Shown here: positions 6,620-15,416 of the stretch, in pieces
Layout of the letters: each line of letters begins with the position of its first letter
How positions within the stretch are numbered: position 1 is the stretch's first letter
DNA from: Treponema sp.
GTDB taxonomy: Bacteria; Spirochaetota; Spirochaetia; Treponematales; Breznakiellaceae
Direction: 5' to 3'
Assembly: GCA_009787775.1 (NCBI GenBank)
Contig: WQSQ01000006.1
Span: 1 to 37,492, forward strand
Length of the DNA stretch: 37,492 bases
The notes under the pieces: generated by a model
Told to the model about the DNA's origin: nothing
The model's database searches: none
The model's input: the letters and a program-made list of their open reading frames with translations, nothing else
Program-made: the position numbers and the translations under genes

Positions 6620-8266
6620 TTATCTCCTTGTAAAGTTTTCAGCTGCAGATTTTTCAATTATTAGTCCCGCTTTATAATGTTCCATAAACATATTAAAACT
6701 TTTTACATCATCAGCATTTGGTTCCAATTTTACGCTTGCAAGACCGGCAAAAACATTTTCCGAAAGAAATCTGTCAAGTGACAGTTTTTCATTTTTATTT
6801 TGCTGCATGAACGCGGCTAAAAGAGCGATACCCCACGCTCCTCCTTCGGTGCTTAAACCGCAGTTTGATGAGTCTTCCATTACCGAAACTGGTGTATTAA
6901 AAGCGGCTGCCATAAACCGCTGGCCTGCTTCCCTGGTTTTAAAAAACCCGCCGTGACCCAGGAGACTGTCAATGCGAACCTGCTCCTTTTCCAGAATGTC
7001 TATTCCAAGTTTTAAAGTTCCAAGAGCGGAAAATAAAATGGTTCTCATAAAATTTGCCAATGTAAAACTGCTGTCCGCAAAACGGACAAAAAGCGGACGG
7101 CCTTCGTCAACTCCGGCAAGCGGCTCTCCTGAAAAAAAGTTATAAGAAAGAAGTCCGCCTGAATTTATTTCCGCTTCCAGCGCTTTTGAATAAAAAAGCC
7201 GGTAAAGATCAGTTTTGCTCAATGTTATCCCTGCGCTCTCAAGGATTTCATTAAACAGCCGAATCCATGCGTCAATGTCGGATGTGCAGTTATTGCCGTG
7301 AACCATTGCAACGGGTTTCCCAGCCGGAGTAGCGACTATATCAATTTCTGGGTATACCTTTGACAGTTTTTTCTCCATAACGATCATTGCAAATACGGAA
7401 GTTCCTGCCGAAATATTACCGGTTCTCTCCTTTATACTATTGGTCGCAATCATGCCTGTTCCCGCGTCTCCTTCCGGCGGACAGAACGGAATATTCTGCT
7501 TTGCCGCACCTGGTTTTAACGAGCCGTCAGGGGAAAGAAGCAAAGCGCCTTCATCCGTTAATGTTCCGGCTTCTTCGCCCGCTTTTAATATTTTTGGGAG
7601 AATGTCTTTTATATCCCAGTTATAATTATACACGGATGCAAGAGCAGAGAACTGATTCAGCATCGCAGAGTCGTAGTTTTGCGTAACATTGTCAATCGGA
7701 AACATGCCTGATGCGTCTCCTATTCCAATCACTTTTTCTCCGGTCAGCTTCCAGTGTACATAGCCTGCCAGGGTCGTAAAAAAATCAACATCCTTTACAT
7801 GGTCTTCTTTATTCAGCATTGCCTGATAAAGATGAGCAATACTCCAGCGCAAAGGTATGTTAAACTGAAACTTTTCTGTTAGAACAGACGCGGCTTTTTC
7901 TGTTGTAGTATTGCGCCATGTCCTGAACTGAGCGAGCTGTCTGCCGTCTTTATCAAAAACAAGATAACCATGCATCATGGCAGATATTCCGATTGCGCCG
8001 ATTGTAGTAATATTAATGCCGTAATGTTCCTTTACATCTGATGCCAAACAGCGGTAACTTGCCAGAAGCCCTTTCCATACATCATCCAAACGATATGTCC
8101 ACAATCCATTTTCCAGCCGGTTCTCCCAATCGTAACTTCCTGCGGCAACAGGCTTATAATTTGTTTCTCCGCCGGATGTGTTCAGCAAAACCGCTTTAAT
8201 GCGTGTTGAACCCAATTCGATACCAAGCGCTGTTCTTCCTTCATTAATGACTTGCTCTGTTTTCAT
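6620..8266 (-). CDS. araB: FGGY-family ribulokinase
   Basis: ATP-dependent sugar kinase of the FGGY family, inferred to phosphorylate L-ribulose because it leads araB-araA-araD. The N-terminal phosphate-binding motif reads [13 protein letters not shown], with Glu where most FGGY kinases have Asp. [15 protein letters not shown] (about 95) and FRTWRNTTT follow, and the C-terminal half has the glycine-rich GHGGFFKT (about 445) and a region typical of the ATPase fold. At 548 aa it is close to AraB length, but it looks more like the xylulokinase-like ribulokinases of anaerobes than E. coli AraB, so orthology in the strict sense is uncertain. AAGGAAC lies 6 nt before the ATG. The upstream region to the GH105 gene holds divergent promoters. 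Confidence 0.85.
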   Translation of the reverse strand: MKTEQVINEGRTALGIELGSTRIKAVLLNTSGGETNYKPVAAGSYDWENRLENGLWTYRLDDVWKGLLASYRCLASDVKEHYGINITTIGAIGISAMMHGYLVFDKDGRQLAQFRTWRNTTTEKAASVLTEKFQFNIPLRWSIAHLYQAMLNKEDHVKDVDFFTTLAGYVHWKLTGEKVIGIGDASGMFPIDNVTQNYDSAMLNQFSALASVYNYNWDIKDILPKILKAGEEAGTLTDEGALLLSPDGSLKPGAAKQNIPFCPPEGDAGTGMIATNSIKERTGNISAGTSVFAMIVMEKKLSKVYPEIDIVATPAGKPVAMVHGNNCTSDIDAWIRLFNEILESAGITLSKTDLYRLFYSKALEAEINSGGLLSYNFFSGEPLAGVDEGRPLFVRFADSSFTLANFMRTILFSALGTLKLGIDILEKEQVRIDSLLGHGGFFKTREAGQRFMAAAFNTPVSVMEDSSNCGLSTEGGAWGIALLAAFMQQNKNEKLSLDRFLSENVFAGLASVKLEPNADDVKSFNMFMEHYKAGLIIEKSAAENFTRR

Positions 8267-8283
8267 TAATTAGTTCCTTTATA

Positions 8284-8313
8284 AATATATATTTGTTCAT
8301 AGTAGTTTTACAA
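8284..8313 (-). promoter_or_regulatory. Candidate promoter for araBAD
   Basis: Read on the minus strand, TTGTAA, an 18-bp spacer and TATATT form a plausible sigma-70-type promoter ending about 17 bp before the araB ATG. The region is AT-rich, so chance matches are possible. Confidence 0.4.
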
Positions 8314-8323
8314 CCTAAATATT

Positions 8324-8349
8324 TTAATTCCCCGCTAATTAAATATAAT
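8324..8349 (+). promoter_or_regulatory. -10 element and inverted repeat before the GH105 gene
   Basis: A perfect TATAAT (8344-8349) lies 34 bp before the GH105 ATG; no good -35 is visible, which would fit an activated promoter. Directly upstream TTAATT-7 nt-AATTAA (8324-8342) is an inverted repeat between the two divergent promoters and could be a shared operator. Low sequence complexity limits confidence. Confidence 0.4.
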
Positions 8350-8383
8350 GGACATCTGCATTCATCCGGGATAGAATGCCGTT

Positions 8384-9415
8384 ATGAATAATATTAAACT
8401 GCAGTTTGATAAAGAGGAAGTTGTAAAATTAATTAATGCTGTTGCAGAAAAGACATTACGAATTGACTTGACTTGGGACTGGCCCTGCGGGGTTGGGTTC
8501 TACGGTATAACGCGCGCGGCAGAGGTTACTGGAAATACAACCTATACAGAAAAACTAACTGCGTGGGTAGACGAGTACCTGGCGCTTGGGCTTCCTGATA
8601 CAACGGTTAATACCGCTTCCATGGGGCATACTCTATTGTACCTGTATCAGAAGACCGGCAAGTATCTGGAACCGCTGAAAGATACTCTTTCATGGCTGCA
8701 GACAAAGGCAGCGCGTTTCGGAGACAGAGTTTTGCAGCATATTGTATCCTCAAAAAATGATTTCCCTGAACAGGCATGGGCTGATACCCTGTTTATGGCA
8801 GCCTATCTGATGCTCAGATGCGGTATTGAGTTTAAGGATGAAACGCTCATAGAAGACGCGCTGAATCAATATGACTGGCACATCAAATATCTGCAGAACC
8901 CTGCAACAGGTCTTTGGTATCACGGTTACAACAACATTGAAAAAAATAACATGTCGGGCTTTTACTGGGCGCGTGCCAACGCGTGGGCGGCGTATACAGT
9001 AAGCATGGCAAACAGAATTCTTCCAAAACCATATTTATATCCCGCATGGGCAGGCATGGTAGCATCGCTGAGAGATCAGCTCAGTTCAGTCAAGTATCTT
9101 CAAACTGACGAAGGCTTATGGCGTACAATTCTGGATGACGAAGAATCATACGGAGAGGTATCAGCCACCGCCGGAATCGGCGCCGCAATGCTTAATAATG
9201 ACAATCCGCTTCATACCAAATATGTTCAAAAAGCGCTTGACGCGGTTTTAAATAACATAACTGAAGACGGACGTGTATTGAATGTATCAGGCGGCACCGC
9301 GGTTATGAAAGACCGCGAAGGTTACCTCCGAATACCCAAAGACTGGGTACAAGGATGGGGACAAGGGCTTGCTCTTGCGTTTTTATCTGCCGCTCTGGTT
9401 TCCGCAGAAAGATAA
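8384..9415 (+). CDS. GH105 unsaturated rhamnogalacturonyl hydrolase (YteR/YesR-like)
   Basis: Cytoplasmic hydrolase of 343 aa with no signal peptide. Family members remove the unsaturated galacturonyl residue that lyases leave on rhamnogalacturonan or related disaccharides. Family signatures are DWPCGVGFYGI (about 32), QAWADTLFMAAYL with the expected catalytic Asp134, WYHGYN (about 178), FYWARANAW (about 194) and the C-terminal DWVQGWGQGLAL. The repeated aromatic and helical segments fit an (alpha/alpha)6 barrel. It is divergent from araBAD, so both arms of pectin breakdown (backbone disaccharide and arabinan side chain) meet here. The substrate within GH105 cannot be decided from sequence. 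The ribosome site before the ATG is weak. Confidence 0.88.
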   Translation: MNNIKLQFDKEEVVKLINAVAEKTLRIDLTWDWPCGVGFYGITRAAEVTGNTTYTEKLTAWVDEYLALGLPDTTVNTASMGHTLLYLYQKTGKYLEPLKDTLSWLQTKAARFGDRVLQHIVSSKNDFPEQAWADTLFMAAYLMLRCGIEFKDETLIEDALNQYDWHIKYLQNPATGLWYHGYNNIEKNNMSGFYWARANAWAAYTVSMANRILPKPYLYPAWAGMVASLRDQLSSVKYLQTDEGLWRTILDDEESYGEVSATAGIGAAMLNNDNPLHTKYVQKALDAVLNNITEDGRVLNVSGGTAVMKDREGYLRIPKDWVQGWGQGLALAFLSAALVSAER

Positions 9416-9597
9416 AGGCTGTTAATAAACCTGTTTGTAAGGATGCGGGTGTAAAACCCTTGCAGAAGGATTAATTTATTTTTAGTTCCTGGTCATGCAA
9501 TACCGCATATTCGCTCCATATATAACAAAGTTTTTTAATTCAAAATCTCAATCAAAAAACACTTTCCGGGAAAACCTTCCATTGGAGGAGAAAAAAT

Positions 9598-10213
9598 ATG
9601 GCTAAACTGCTGATGGATGCGGACATATTGCCGCCGAGCGACGATTGGATTTTCAAGGTTTTGCTTACTCATCCGGAAGCGAAAAAGGTCCTTATTGATG
9701 TTATCTCAACAGTTATTGAACGAAATGTTGTTGATGTACAGGTAAGAAACATTGAAATGCCGGTAATGGATACAGATGAAAAGCAGGCGCGTTTTGATGT
9801 TGACTGTGTAATTGATACAGAGGACGGAGAACAGCTTAGCGATCAGATTAATATGGTGATTATCGAACTAAGTAAATTGAACGAGGCATTTATGGAACCT
9901 GTAGAAAGCCTGACATCATTTGAAAAATGGTCATTATTTTTAAGATACACACAGGAGCCTATGTACAGGAACTAGATCAATGATATTAACTGATAAAGAG
10001 GAGATTGGCATGGCGGCTTCATTATTACAGGAAATCAGTCAGGATGAACGCGAACGCGCGAGACTGCGAAGCCAGCGAATGTACGAGGCAGACAGAATCT
10101 CTGACTTGCTTACTGCTGAGGAGAATGGAGCAACAGGAGGCAGAACTGAAGGTATTTCCATACCTTCATTATTTGTTGTTTTGTTTGCTTTATTTAGTAT
10201 GAACACGCCCTAG
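9598..10213 (+). pseudogene. Decayed Rpn/PD-(D/E)XK nuclease family transposase
   Basis: The first frame (9598-9975, ribosome site GGAGGAG) begins like PDDEXK_2/Rpn proteins: LPPSDDWIFKVLLTHPEAKKVLIDVI, then RFDVDCVIDTEDGEQ carrying the expected acidic residue. It then jumps to the late family segment IIELSKLNEAF...FEKWSLFLRYTQEPMYRN and stops. A second frame (9980-10213) continues with the usual C-terminal helical part (DKEEIGMAASLLQEI, ERERARLRSQRMYEADRISDLL). Full-length members are about 280-320 aa; here the middle with the E-x-Q part of the active site is missing and a frameshift lies near 9972-9985. It is therefore a relic of a mobile-element or nuclease gene, probably inactive. Confidence 0.75.
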
Positions 10214-10246
10214 AAACTTAATACTAAAAAACACTGGACAATATTA

Positions 10247-10265
10247 ACGGGAAATTAAATCCCGT
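10247..10265. repeat. Small hairpin at the end of the M32 carboxypeptidase gene
   Basis: ACGGGA, a 7-nt loop and TCCCGT overlap the stop codon of the minus-strand M32 gene. There is no T-run, so only weak terminator or mRNA-end function can be suggested. Confidence 0.3.
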
Positions 10266-11775
10266 AAATTTTAGAATATTTTTCTTTAATATAATTTAGG
10301 AACGGATCAATCGACAGTTCTTCTCCTGTAACTTTCTTTAACAGTTCGCCGGGAGCTAACCGTCTGCCCCATTTATGAATATTATCACGAAGCCAATCAT
10401 GAATGGGTAAAAAATCCCCTTTAGTTACTAGGTCTTCAAAGCTGGAAATATCTGCTTTTAGCTTTCCAAAGAATTGCAGCCCGTAAAGGTTGCCAAGAGC
10501 GTAACTGGGAAAATATCCAAAAGAACCATGCGACCAGTGGACATCCTGAAGGACACCTTCCGAATCGGTATCAGGAATAATGCCGAGATATTCTTTCATT
10601 TTTGCCCGCCAAATGGATGGAAGCTCACTTGTTTTAATCGCTCCGGAAAACAACCCCTGCTCCAGTTCAAAACGAAGTATAATATGCAGGCAGTAACTTA
10701 CTTCGTCAGCTTCTACGCGTATTAACGAAGGTTTTGCAAGATTAACCGCTTTATAAAAATCATATGCCTTAACATTGTCAAAACGCTTTGGGATACATTC
10801 TTTTAACAGTGGAAATAATCCTTCCCAGAAAGGGAGGCTTCGGCCTATTACATTTTCCCATAAACGGGATTGAGACTCATGAACTCCCATTGACGCGCCG
10901 TCCGCAAGACACGAAAGGCGTATTTCTTCAGGAATATTCAGTTCATAAAAAGCATGGCCGCATTCATGAATTGTGGAAAAAATTGACGAAAGAAAATTAT
11001 CTGGAAAATAACGGGTTGTAATGCGGACATCATTTGAACCTAACGTAGTAGTAAACGGATGGGCGCTGATATCAAGTCGGCCTCTCTTTGTGTTAAAGCC
11101 AAGATACTTCATAAGCTCCATGTTGAATTTTGATTGAACTTCTGCGCTAAACTCATCGTTTAAAAATGAACAATCCGGTTCTGGTTTCATTGCGATATCT
11201 TTTAATAAAGATGAAAGCCTCTCCCTTAGCGGAGTAAAAACTGAAGCGATTTCAAAAACGCCCATGTTTGGCTCATATATATCCAAAAGACCGTCATACA
11301 CTTTGTTCTTAAAACCCCAGTACAAAGAACGTTTTCTTGCGAAATCAATCATATTTTCAAGATGAGGCAGGAAAGCTGCGAAATTGTTATCACGCCTTGC
11401 CTGTACCCATGCTGCCTGTGAAACGCCTTCCGCTTTTGCGGCTGCTGTTACAAAGTCCAACGGCAGCTTTTCTTCCCTGTCGTAGTCCATGCGCATTCTT
11501 CGCAGATAATCCCTTTCCAGTTCCGGCAGTTTTTCATCACCTCGTGGATTATCTGTTGTAGAGCCCAATTCTTCAAGAAGCCGCTCTGTTTCTAAAGATG
11601 TAAAACGTTCATGGTGAAGGCTTTCCAATAGCGCAAGCTGTTCGGAACGTTCTTCCACTCCGAGAGAAGGAAGATATGTCTCAAGGTCCCAGTGCAAAAG
11701 AGAAGCGGTACGTTCAAGCAAACGGCATTCCCTGTCTATAGCATGAAGTTTTTCCAGTAATGCTTTTTTATCCAT
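10255..11775 (-). CDS. M32 family metallocarboxypeptidase (Taq-type)
   Basis: Cytoplasmic zinc carboxypeptidase that removes C-terminal residues with broad specificity. At 506 aa it has the normal family length. The zinc site is HECGH (270-274) with the preceding FSTI. The other M32 signatures are present: HPFTTT (239-244), the DVRITTRY segment, and ADEVSYCLHI (about 355), which supplies the third ligand region. It has no signal peptide. Third gene of the mscL-thioesterase-M32 run: 18 nt after the thioesterase, with GGAGAAAC upstream of the ATG. The three genes have no obvious metabolic link, so the run may simply be a shared transcript. Confidence 0.95.
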   Translation of the reverse strand: MDKKALLEKLHAIDRECRLLERTASLLHWDLETYLPSLGVEERSEQLALLESLHHERFTSLETERLLEELGSTTDNPRGDEKLPELERDYLRRMRMDYDREEKLPLDFVTAAAKAEGVSQAAWVQARRDNNFAAFLPHLENMIDFARKRSLYWGFKNKVYDGLLDIYEPNMGVFEIASVFTPLRERLSSLLKDIAMKPEPDCSFLNDEFSAEVQSKFNMELMKYLGFNTKRGRLDISAHPFTTTLGSNDVRITTRYFPDNFLSSIFSTIHECGHAFYELNIPEEIRLSCLADGASMGVHESQSRLWENVIGRSLPFWEGLFPLLKECIPKRFDNVKAYDFYKAVNLAKPSLIRVEADEVSYCLHIILRFELEQGLFSGAIKTSELPSIWRAKMKEYLGIIPDTDSEGVLQDVHWSHGSFGYFPSYALGNLYGLQFFGKLKADISSFEDLVTKGDFLPIHDWLRDNIHKWGRRLAPGELLKKVTGEELSIDPFLNYIKEKYSKIYGI

Positions 11776-11793
11776 ATGGTTTCTCCTTAATTT

Positions 11794-12186
11794 TTATGGT
11801 TCTAATCCCGGTACATTCCATTCAACGGGAATTCTTACAGGCATTCCTTTTGAATTTACAAATACCCATGTAACTTTCGCATCGACTATTAAATCATCTC
11901 CTCGCCAGATTTGCTGGGAAATTGTGCCGCTGACAGCGCCTTTTTTTACCGGTTTTGATTTTATTAAAAGCTCATCATCTGTAAAAGCCGGTTTTTTATA
12001 ATCAATTTCAATTCGGGAAATATAAGTCCCGTAACCGCTCTCGAATGCCTTTTCATAATCAAAGTTCACATCTTTAAGAAATTCATAACGCGCATATTCC
12101 AGGTAATTTAAATAATTAGCGTTATTAACATGATTATAGCTGTCACATTCGTAAGTTCTGACCTTTAGCATACATTGAGTTTCCAT
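11794..12186 (-). CDS. Hotdog-fold acyl-CoA thioesterase (YbgC/4HBT type)
   Basis: 130 aa, the full length of a single-domain 4HBT thioesterase that hydrolyses acyl-CoA thioesters. The active-site region YECDSYNHVNNANYLNYLEY (12-31) has the catalytic Asp15 and the D-x-x-x-H-V-N pattern of the family. The remaining strands (YISRIEIDYKKPAF, AKVTWVFVN) follow the hotdog plan. Chain-length preference cannot be predicted. It starts 9 nt after mscL, with GGAGAAAA before the ATG, so the two are cotranscribed. Confidence 0.88.
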   Translation of the reverse strand: METQCMLKVRTYECDSYNHVNNANYLNYLEYARYEFLKDVNFDYEKAFESGYGTYISRIEIDYKKPAFTDDELLIKSKPVKKGAVSGTISQQIWRGDDLIVDAKVTWVFVNSKGMPVRIPVEWNVPGLEP

Positions 12187-12195
12187 GTTTTTCTC

Positions 12196-12624
12196 CTATA
12201 ACGCTGAAGTATCACCGGAAACTACATTGGAAGTACAGGCAGGGCAGCGTGTGGCTTCAGGATGCAGCTTGGTTTTACAATAAGGACAAAGAGGCGCAGG
12301 CACATCAGGCTCCTTCTTTTTTTCCCCCAGCGACATCAGCCTGTTCATGACACGAACCAACATAAACACAACAAATGCCATGATTGTAAAGTTAATCACT
12401 GATGTAATAAAAGCGCCGTAGCGCAGGGTAATTCCAAACACGCTTAATACCAGAAAATCGAAATTCTGCCCCGCAAACAATCCAATTATCGGAGACAATA
12501 CATCATCGGTAAGAGACTTCACAACACCTTGAAATGATGAACCTATTATTAAGCCTACAGCCAGGCTCATTACATTCCCGCGCAGAGCAAATTCTTTAAA
12601 TTCATTTAAAAACTTTTTCAGCAT
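12196..12624 (-). CDS. mscL: Large-conductance mechanosensitive channel MscL with C-terminal zinc ribbon
   Basis: Pentameric inner-membrane channel that opens under membrane tension to release solutes during hypo-osmotic shock. The N-terminal helix and first transmembrane segment (LRGNVMSLAVGLIIGSSFQGVVKSLTDDVLSPIIG, given here over several motifs) contain the pore glycines. TM2 spans about 70-95. The C-terminal part after a Lys/Glu-rich linker has two CxxC pairs (Cys113, Cys116, Cys127, Cys130), a small zinc ribbon that E. coli MscL lacks. Total length is 142 aa. First gene of a minus-strand run with the thioesterase and the M32 peptidase. Confidence 0.95.
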   Translation of the reverse strand: MLKKFLNEFKEFALRGNVMSLAVGLIIGSSFQGVVKSLTDDVLSPIIGLFAGQNFDFLVLSVFGITLRYGAFITSVINFTIMAFVVFMLVRVMNRLMSLGEKKKEPDVPAPLCPYCKTKLHPEATRCPACTSNVVSGDTSAL

Positions 12625-12681
12625 AAATATCCTTTCTGTATTGTGATTATCTAACTATAAAAAAAAATTGAATAATTTACA

Positions 12682-12969
12682 ATGGAAGCGATTGGCTGGA
12701 TTCCGATTATTCCTGAAGGGTCGCTGCTATTTGATGTTTTAAAATATTTGCTTCATTTTCTAATGTTTATCATATGCAAGGGTATTAACTATAATACGTG
12801 TGATATATTTTTTCATGTTTCTGCTTCCGGCTTAAAGCCTGAAGCTCTTCACCCTGAAAAATCAGAAGTTGCCGACACAATTTTCTTTAAACCGGATGAG
12901 ATTGATTTTTCGGATTTTGCATTTCAATCAACTGTAAAAGCAGTAAAGGATTCCTTGGATAGTCATTAA
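12682..12969 (+). pseudogene. Possible remnant of a Nudix hydrolase
   Basis: 95-codon frame with no Shine-Dalgarno site before its ATG. The last about 45 residues (LKPEALHPEKSEVADTIFF, KPDEIDFSDFAFQSTVKAV) resemble the end of Nudix proteins, where an acidic segment precedes an F-F-x-x-D-E-L type motif and a final helix. No Nudix box is seen in any frame upstream, and the N-terminal half is hydrophobic and unrelated. I treat it as the 3' end of a decayed gene; a genuine small hypothetical protein cannot be excluded. Confidence 0.35.
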
Positions 12970-13039
12970 GTAATTAAATGTTTTTTGCCTACATTTCGGA
13001 TTACTTGACTATTTTGTAATTTCTTTGCATCTTGATCAT

Positions 13040-13624
13040 ATGTTAAAAGGAAGTCCATCTGTTAATTTCTCCATACCCAGCGAGTACCGCAGAGCAACAG
13101 AACGTTTGTTCCCAAAAGATGGGTTTTCAAAAGGCCAGAAACCTGACATAAAGGCCGTCAGCGAATTTGCCAAGTCTCTTGGAATCGGTGTTGAATATCA
13201 GCGTCTTCTTTCGCTGGATCAGAACAGTGTTGAATTACGGAGATTCCTCATAAATTTTCAAAATAATATTAATTTGCTTATCAGGAAAACCTGGGTTGAA
13301 AAATCCGACGAAATACGCAAGGATTCGCTGCAGGATGTAATTCCCCTGTTTATGTGTACAATTGAGCAGGCTGATTATTGCAAAGCAATCGAAGACTTCA
13401 GCAGGATACTTGACGAGCTGGCGTATTTGTTTTTTGGTATTCAAAGTGAAAAAAATGATTTTACCGAATACACATTCCGCATTGATGCGCAAATGGGGCT
13501 TTTTTGGCTGTACGGCAGCAAGCTTGAATTTTTAATAGAGCTATATGAAAAAAATATAGACAGCAGCGATAAAATTTTATGGGCTGTTTTGCTTCTTGGA
13601 CTTTGTTATCTGACGAATTTCTAA
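13040..13624 (+). CDS. Hypothetical protein, unknown family
   Basis: 194 aa from ATG 13040; an in-frame TTG at 13025 would add five residues, and the frame is open back to 12974. Neither start has a clear ribosome site. I do not recognise the family. The protein is soluble in character and mostly helical, with many aromatic residues in its second half (ELAYLFFGIQ, MGLFWLYGSKLEFLIEL) and a hydrophobic end (WAVLLLGLCYL). No cysteine pattern, P-loop or catalytic motif is seen. It ends 10 nt before glnS, and AAAGGA at its stop serves as the glnS ribosome site, so the two are probably one transcript. Confidence 0.65.
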   Translation: MLKGSPSVNFSIPSEYRRATERLFPKDGFSKGQKPDIKAVSEFAKSLGIGVEYQRLLSLDQNSVELRRFLINFQNNINLLIRKTWVEKSDEIRKDSLQDVIPLFMCTIEQADYCKAIEDFSRILDELAYLFFGIQSEKNDFTEYTFRIDAQMGLFWLYGSKLEFLIELYEKNIDSSDKILWAVLLLGLCYLTNF

Positions 13625-13634
13625 AGGATTTTTT

Positions 13635-15416
13635 ATGAATAATACAGAAGAAGCCTCAAATGACGGTGTCAGCCTAACGGATGCGTTGGGCGGCTGTCCG
13701 GCTGCATGTAATGACTTTATCAGCGAACATATAAAAGAGGATCTTGCCACAGGGCGGTATAGCTATGTGCATACGCGTTTTCCGCCGGAACCTAACGGCT
13801 GGCTGCACATCGGCCATTGTAAAGCATTTATGATCGATTTTAACATGGCGGAAAAGTTCGGCGGAAAATGCAATCTCCGCTTTGACGATACTAACCCAGA
13901 GAAAGAAGATATTTCATATGTTGATGCAATAAAGCGGGATATCAAATGGATGGGGTTTGATTGGGAAAATCGTGAGTTTTATGCTTCGGATTATTACGAC
14001 TATCTTTACGAACTGGCAGTAAAAATAATTAAAAAAGGCAAAGCCTATGTTGATGATCTAAATGACGAAGAAATAAGGGAGTATCGGGGGACAGCGGCGG
14101 ATAAGAATAACATATCTGTAACACCGCCTGGAAAGAACAGCCCTTACAGAGAAAGATCTGTTGAAGAAAACATTGACCTGTTTACAAGGATGCGCGCAGG
14201 CGAATATCCTGACGGAGCCAAAACCCTTCGGGCAAAAATTGACATGACGCATCCGAATCTGATTATGCGTGATCCTGTAATGTACCGTATCAGACGCGAA
14301 CATCATTATCGTACAGGCGGCGCATGGTGTATTTACCCTATGTATGATTTTCAGCATCCGTTATCTGACGCAAAAGAAGGTATAACCCACTCTCTCTGCT
14401 CGCTCGAATACGAAATACACCGCCCGCTTTACGACTGGTTTATACGCGAAGCGGAGGTGTTTCCATCGCGCCAGATTGAGTTTGCACGCCTCAATTTAAC
14501 CTATACTGTCATGAGTAAGCGCTGGCTTTTAAAACTTGTACAGGATAAATATGTGTCAGGCTGGGATGATCCCCGTATGCCGACAATTGCAGGGCTTCGC
14601 AGAAGAGGCTATACGCCGCAGGCTATCCGCGGTTTTGTCTCGCAGGTCGGCATTGCAAAGACAGACAGTATGGCTGATATCGCCTTTCTTGAGTACTGCC
14701 TTCGCGAAGACTTAAACAGGAGGACACTACGCGTAATGGCGGTTTTGCGTCCGCTTAAGCTCATTATAGAAAATTGGGATGATAAGAAGACAGAGGATAT
14801 AGAAGCTGTTAACAATCCTGAAGATGAATCCGCAGGAAAACGCCTTGTTCCTTTTTCGCGCGAACTCATGATTGAACGCGATGATTTTGAAGAAGTTCCT
14901 CCTCCCAGATACTTCAGGCTGTTTCCTGGTAACTCTGTTCGCCTGCGCTATGCGTACATTGTTACATGTACTGGTTTTGACAAAGATGCGGACGGTAATA
15001 TCACTGCAGTGCGCTGTACATACGATCCTCAGACAAAGGGCGGAAATGCCGGCAGCAGCGCTGATAACCGCAAGGTGAAGGGAACAATCCACTGGGTATC
15101 CGCTTCTCATTCAATACCGATTGAAGCGCGGTTGTACGATTACCTTTTTAGTAAAGAACGCCCAATGGAGATTACAGCGCGTGCGGACGGATCGCCCGGT
15201 GAATTTACAGATAACATTAATCCCTGTTCGCTGGAAATTATTTCCGGTGCATTCGGAGAATGTGCGATTTCGAAAGCCGCTCCCGGAGACATATATCAGT
15301 TTGAGCGTCTTGGCTATTTCGCGCGTGATCCTGATACAGGAAAGAACGGCAGGCCTGTATTTAACAGGACAGTCGGACTTCGCGATACATGGGGAAAGAT
15401 TGTCAAAAAAAATTAA
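13635..15416 (+). CDS. glnS: Glutaminyl-tRNA synthetase
   Basis: Class I aminoacyl-tRNA synthetase charging tRNA-Gln. The Rossmann-fold core has PPEPNGWLHIGHCKAF with HIGH at 58-61, and the second signature appears as VMSKR (about 292-296). The acceptor-binding and anticodon-binding beta-barrel domains fill the C-terminal half (for example GTIHWVSASHSIPIEARLYD). At 593 aa it is slightly longer than E. coli GlnRS (554), with a short N-terminal extension. The GlnRS-type motifs (LSDAKEGITHSLCSLEYE and the following region) separate it from GluRS. The ATG follows AAAGGA by six T residues. Bacteria with GlnRS do not need the Glu-tRNA-Gln transamidation route for this tRNA. Its stop overlaps the end of the convergent membrane-protein gene. 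Confidence 0.97.
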   Translation: MNNTEEASNDGVSLTDALGGCPAACNDFISEHIKEDLATGRYSYVHTRFPPEPNGWLHIGHCKAFMIDFNMAEKFGGKCNLRFDDTNPEKEDISYVDAIKRDIKWMGFDWENREFYASDYYDYLYELAVKIIKKGKAYVDDLNDEEIREYRGTAADKNNISVTPPGKNSPYRERSVEENIDLFTRMRAGEYPDGAKTLRAKIDMTHPNLIMRDPVMYRIRREHHYRTGGAWCIYPMYDFQHPLSDAKEGITHSLCSLEYEIHRPLYDWFIREAEVFPSRQIEFARLNLTYTVMSKRWLLKLVQDKYVSGWDDPRMPTIAGLRRRGYTPQAIRGFVSQVGIAKTDSMADIAFLEYCLREDLNRRTLRVMAVLRPLKLIIENWDDKKTEDIEAVNNPEDESAGKRLVPFSRELMIERDDFEEVPPPRYFRLFPGNSVRLRYAYIVTCTGFDKDADGNITAVRCTYDPQTKGGNAGSSADNRKVKGTIHWVSASHSIPIEARLYDYLFSKERPMEITARADGSPGEFTDNINPCSLEIISGAFGECAISKAAPGDIYQFERLGYFARDPDTGKNGRPVFNRTVGLRDTWGKIVKKN

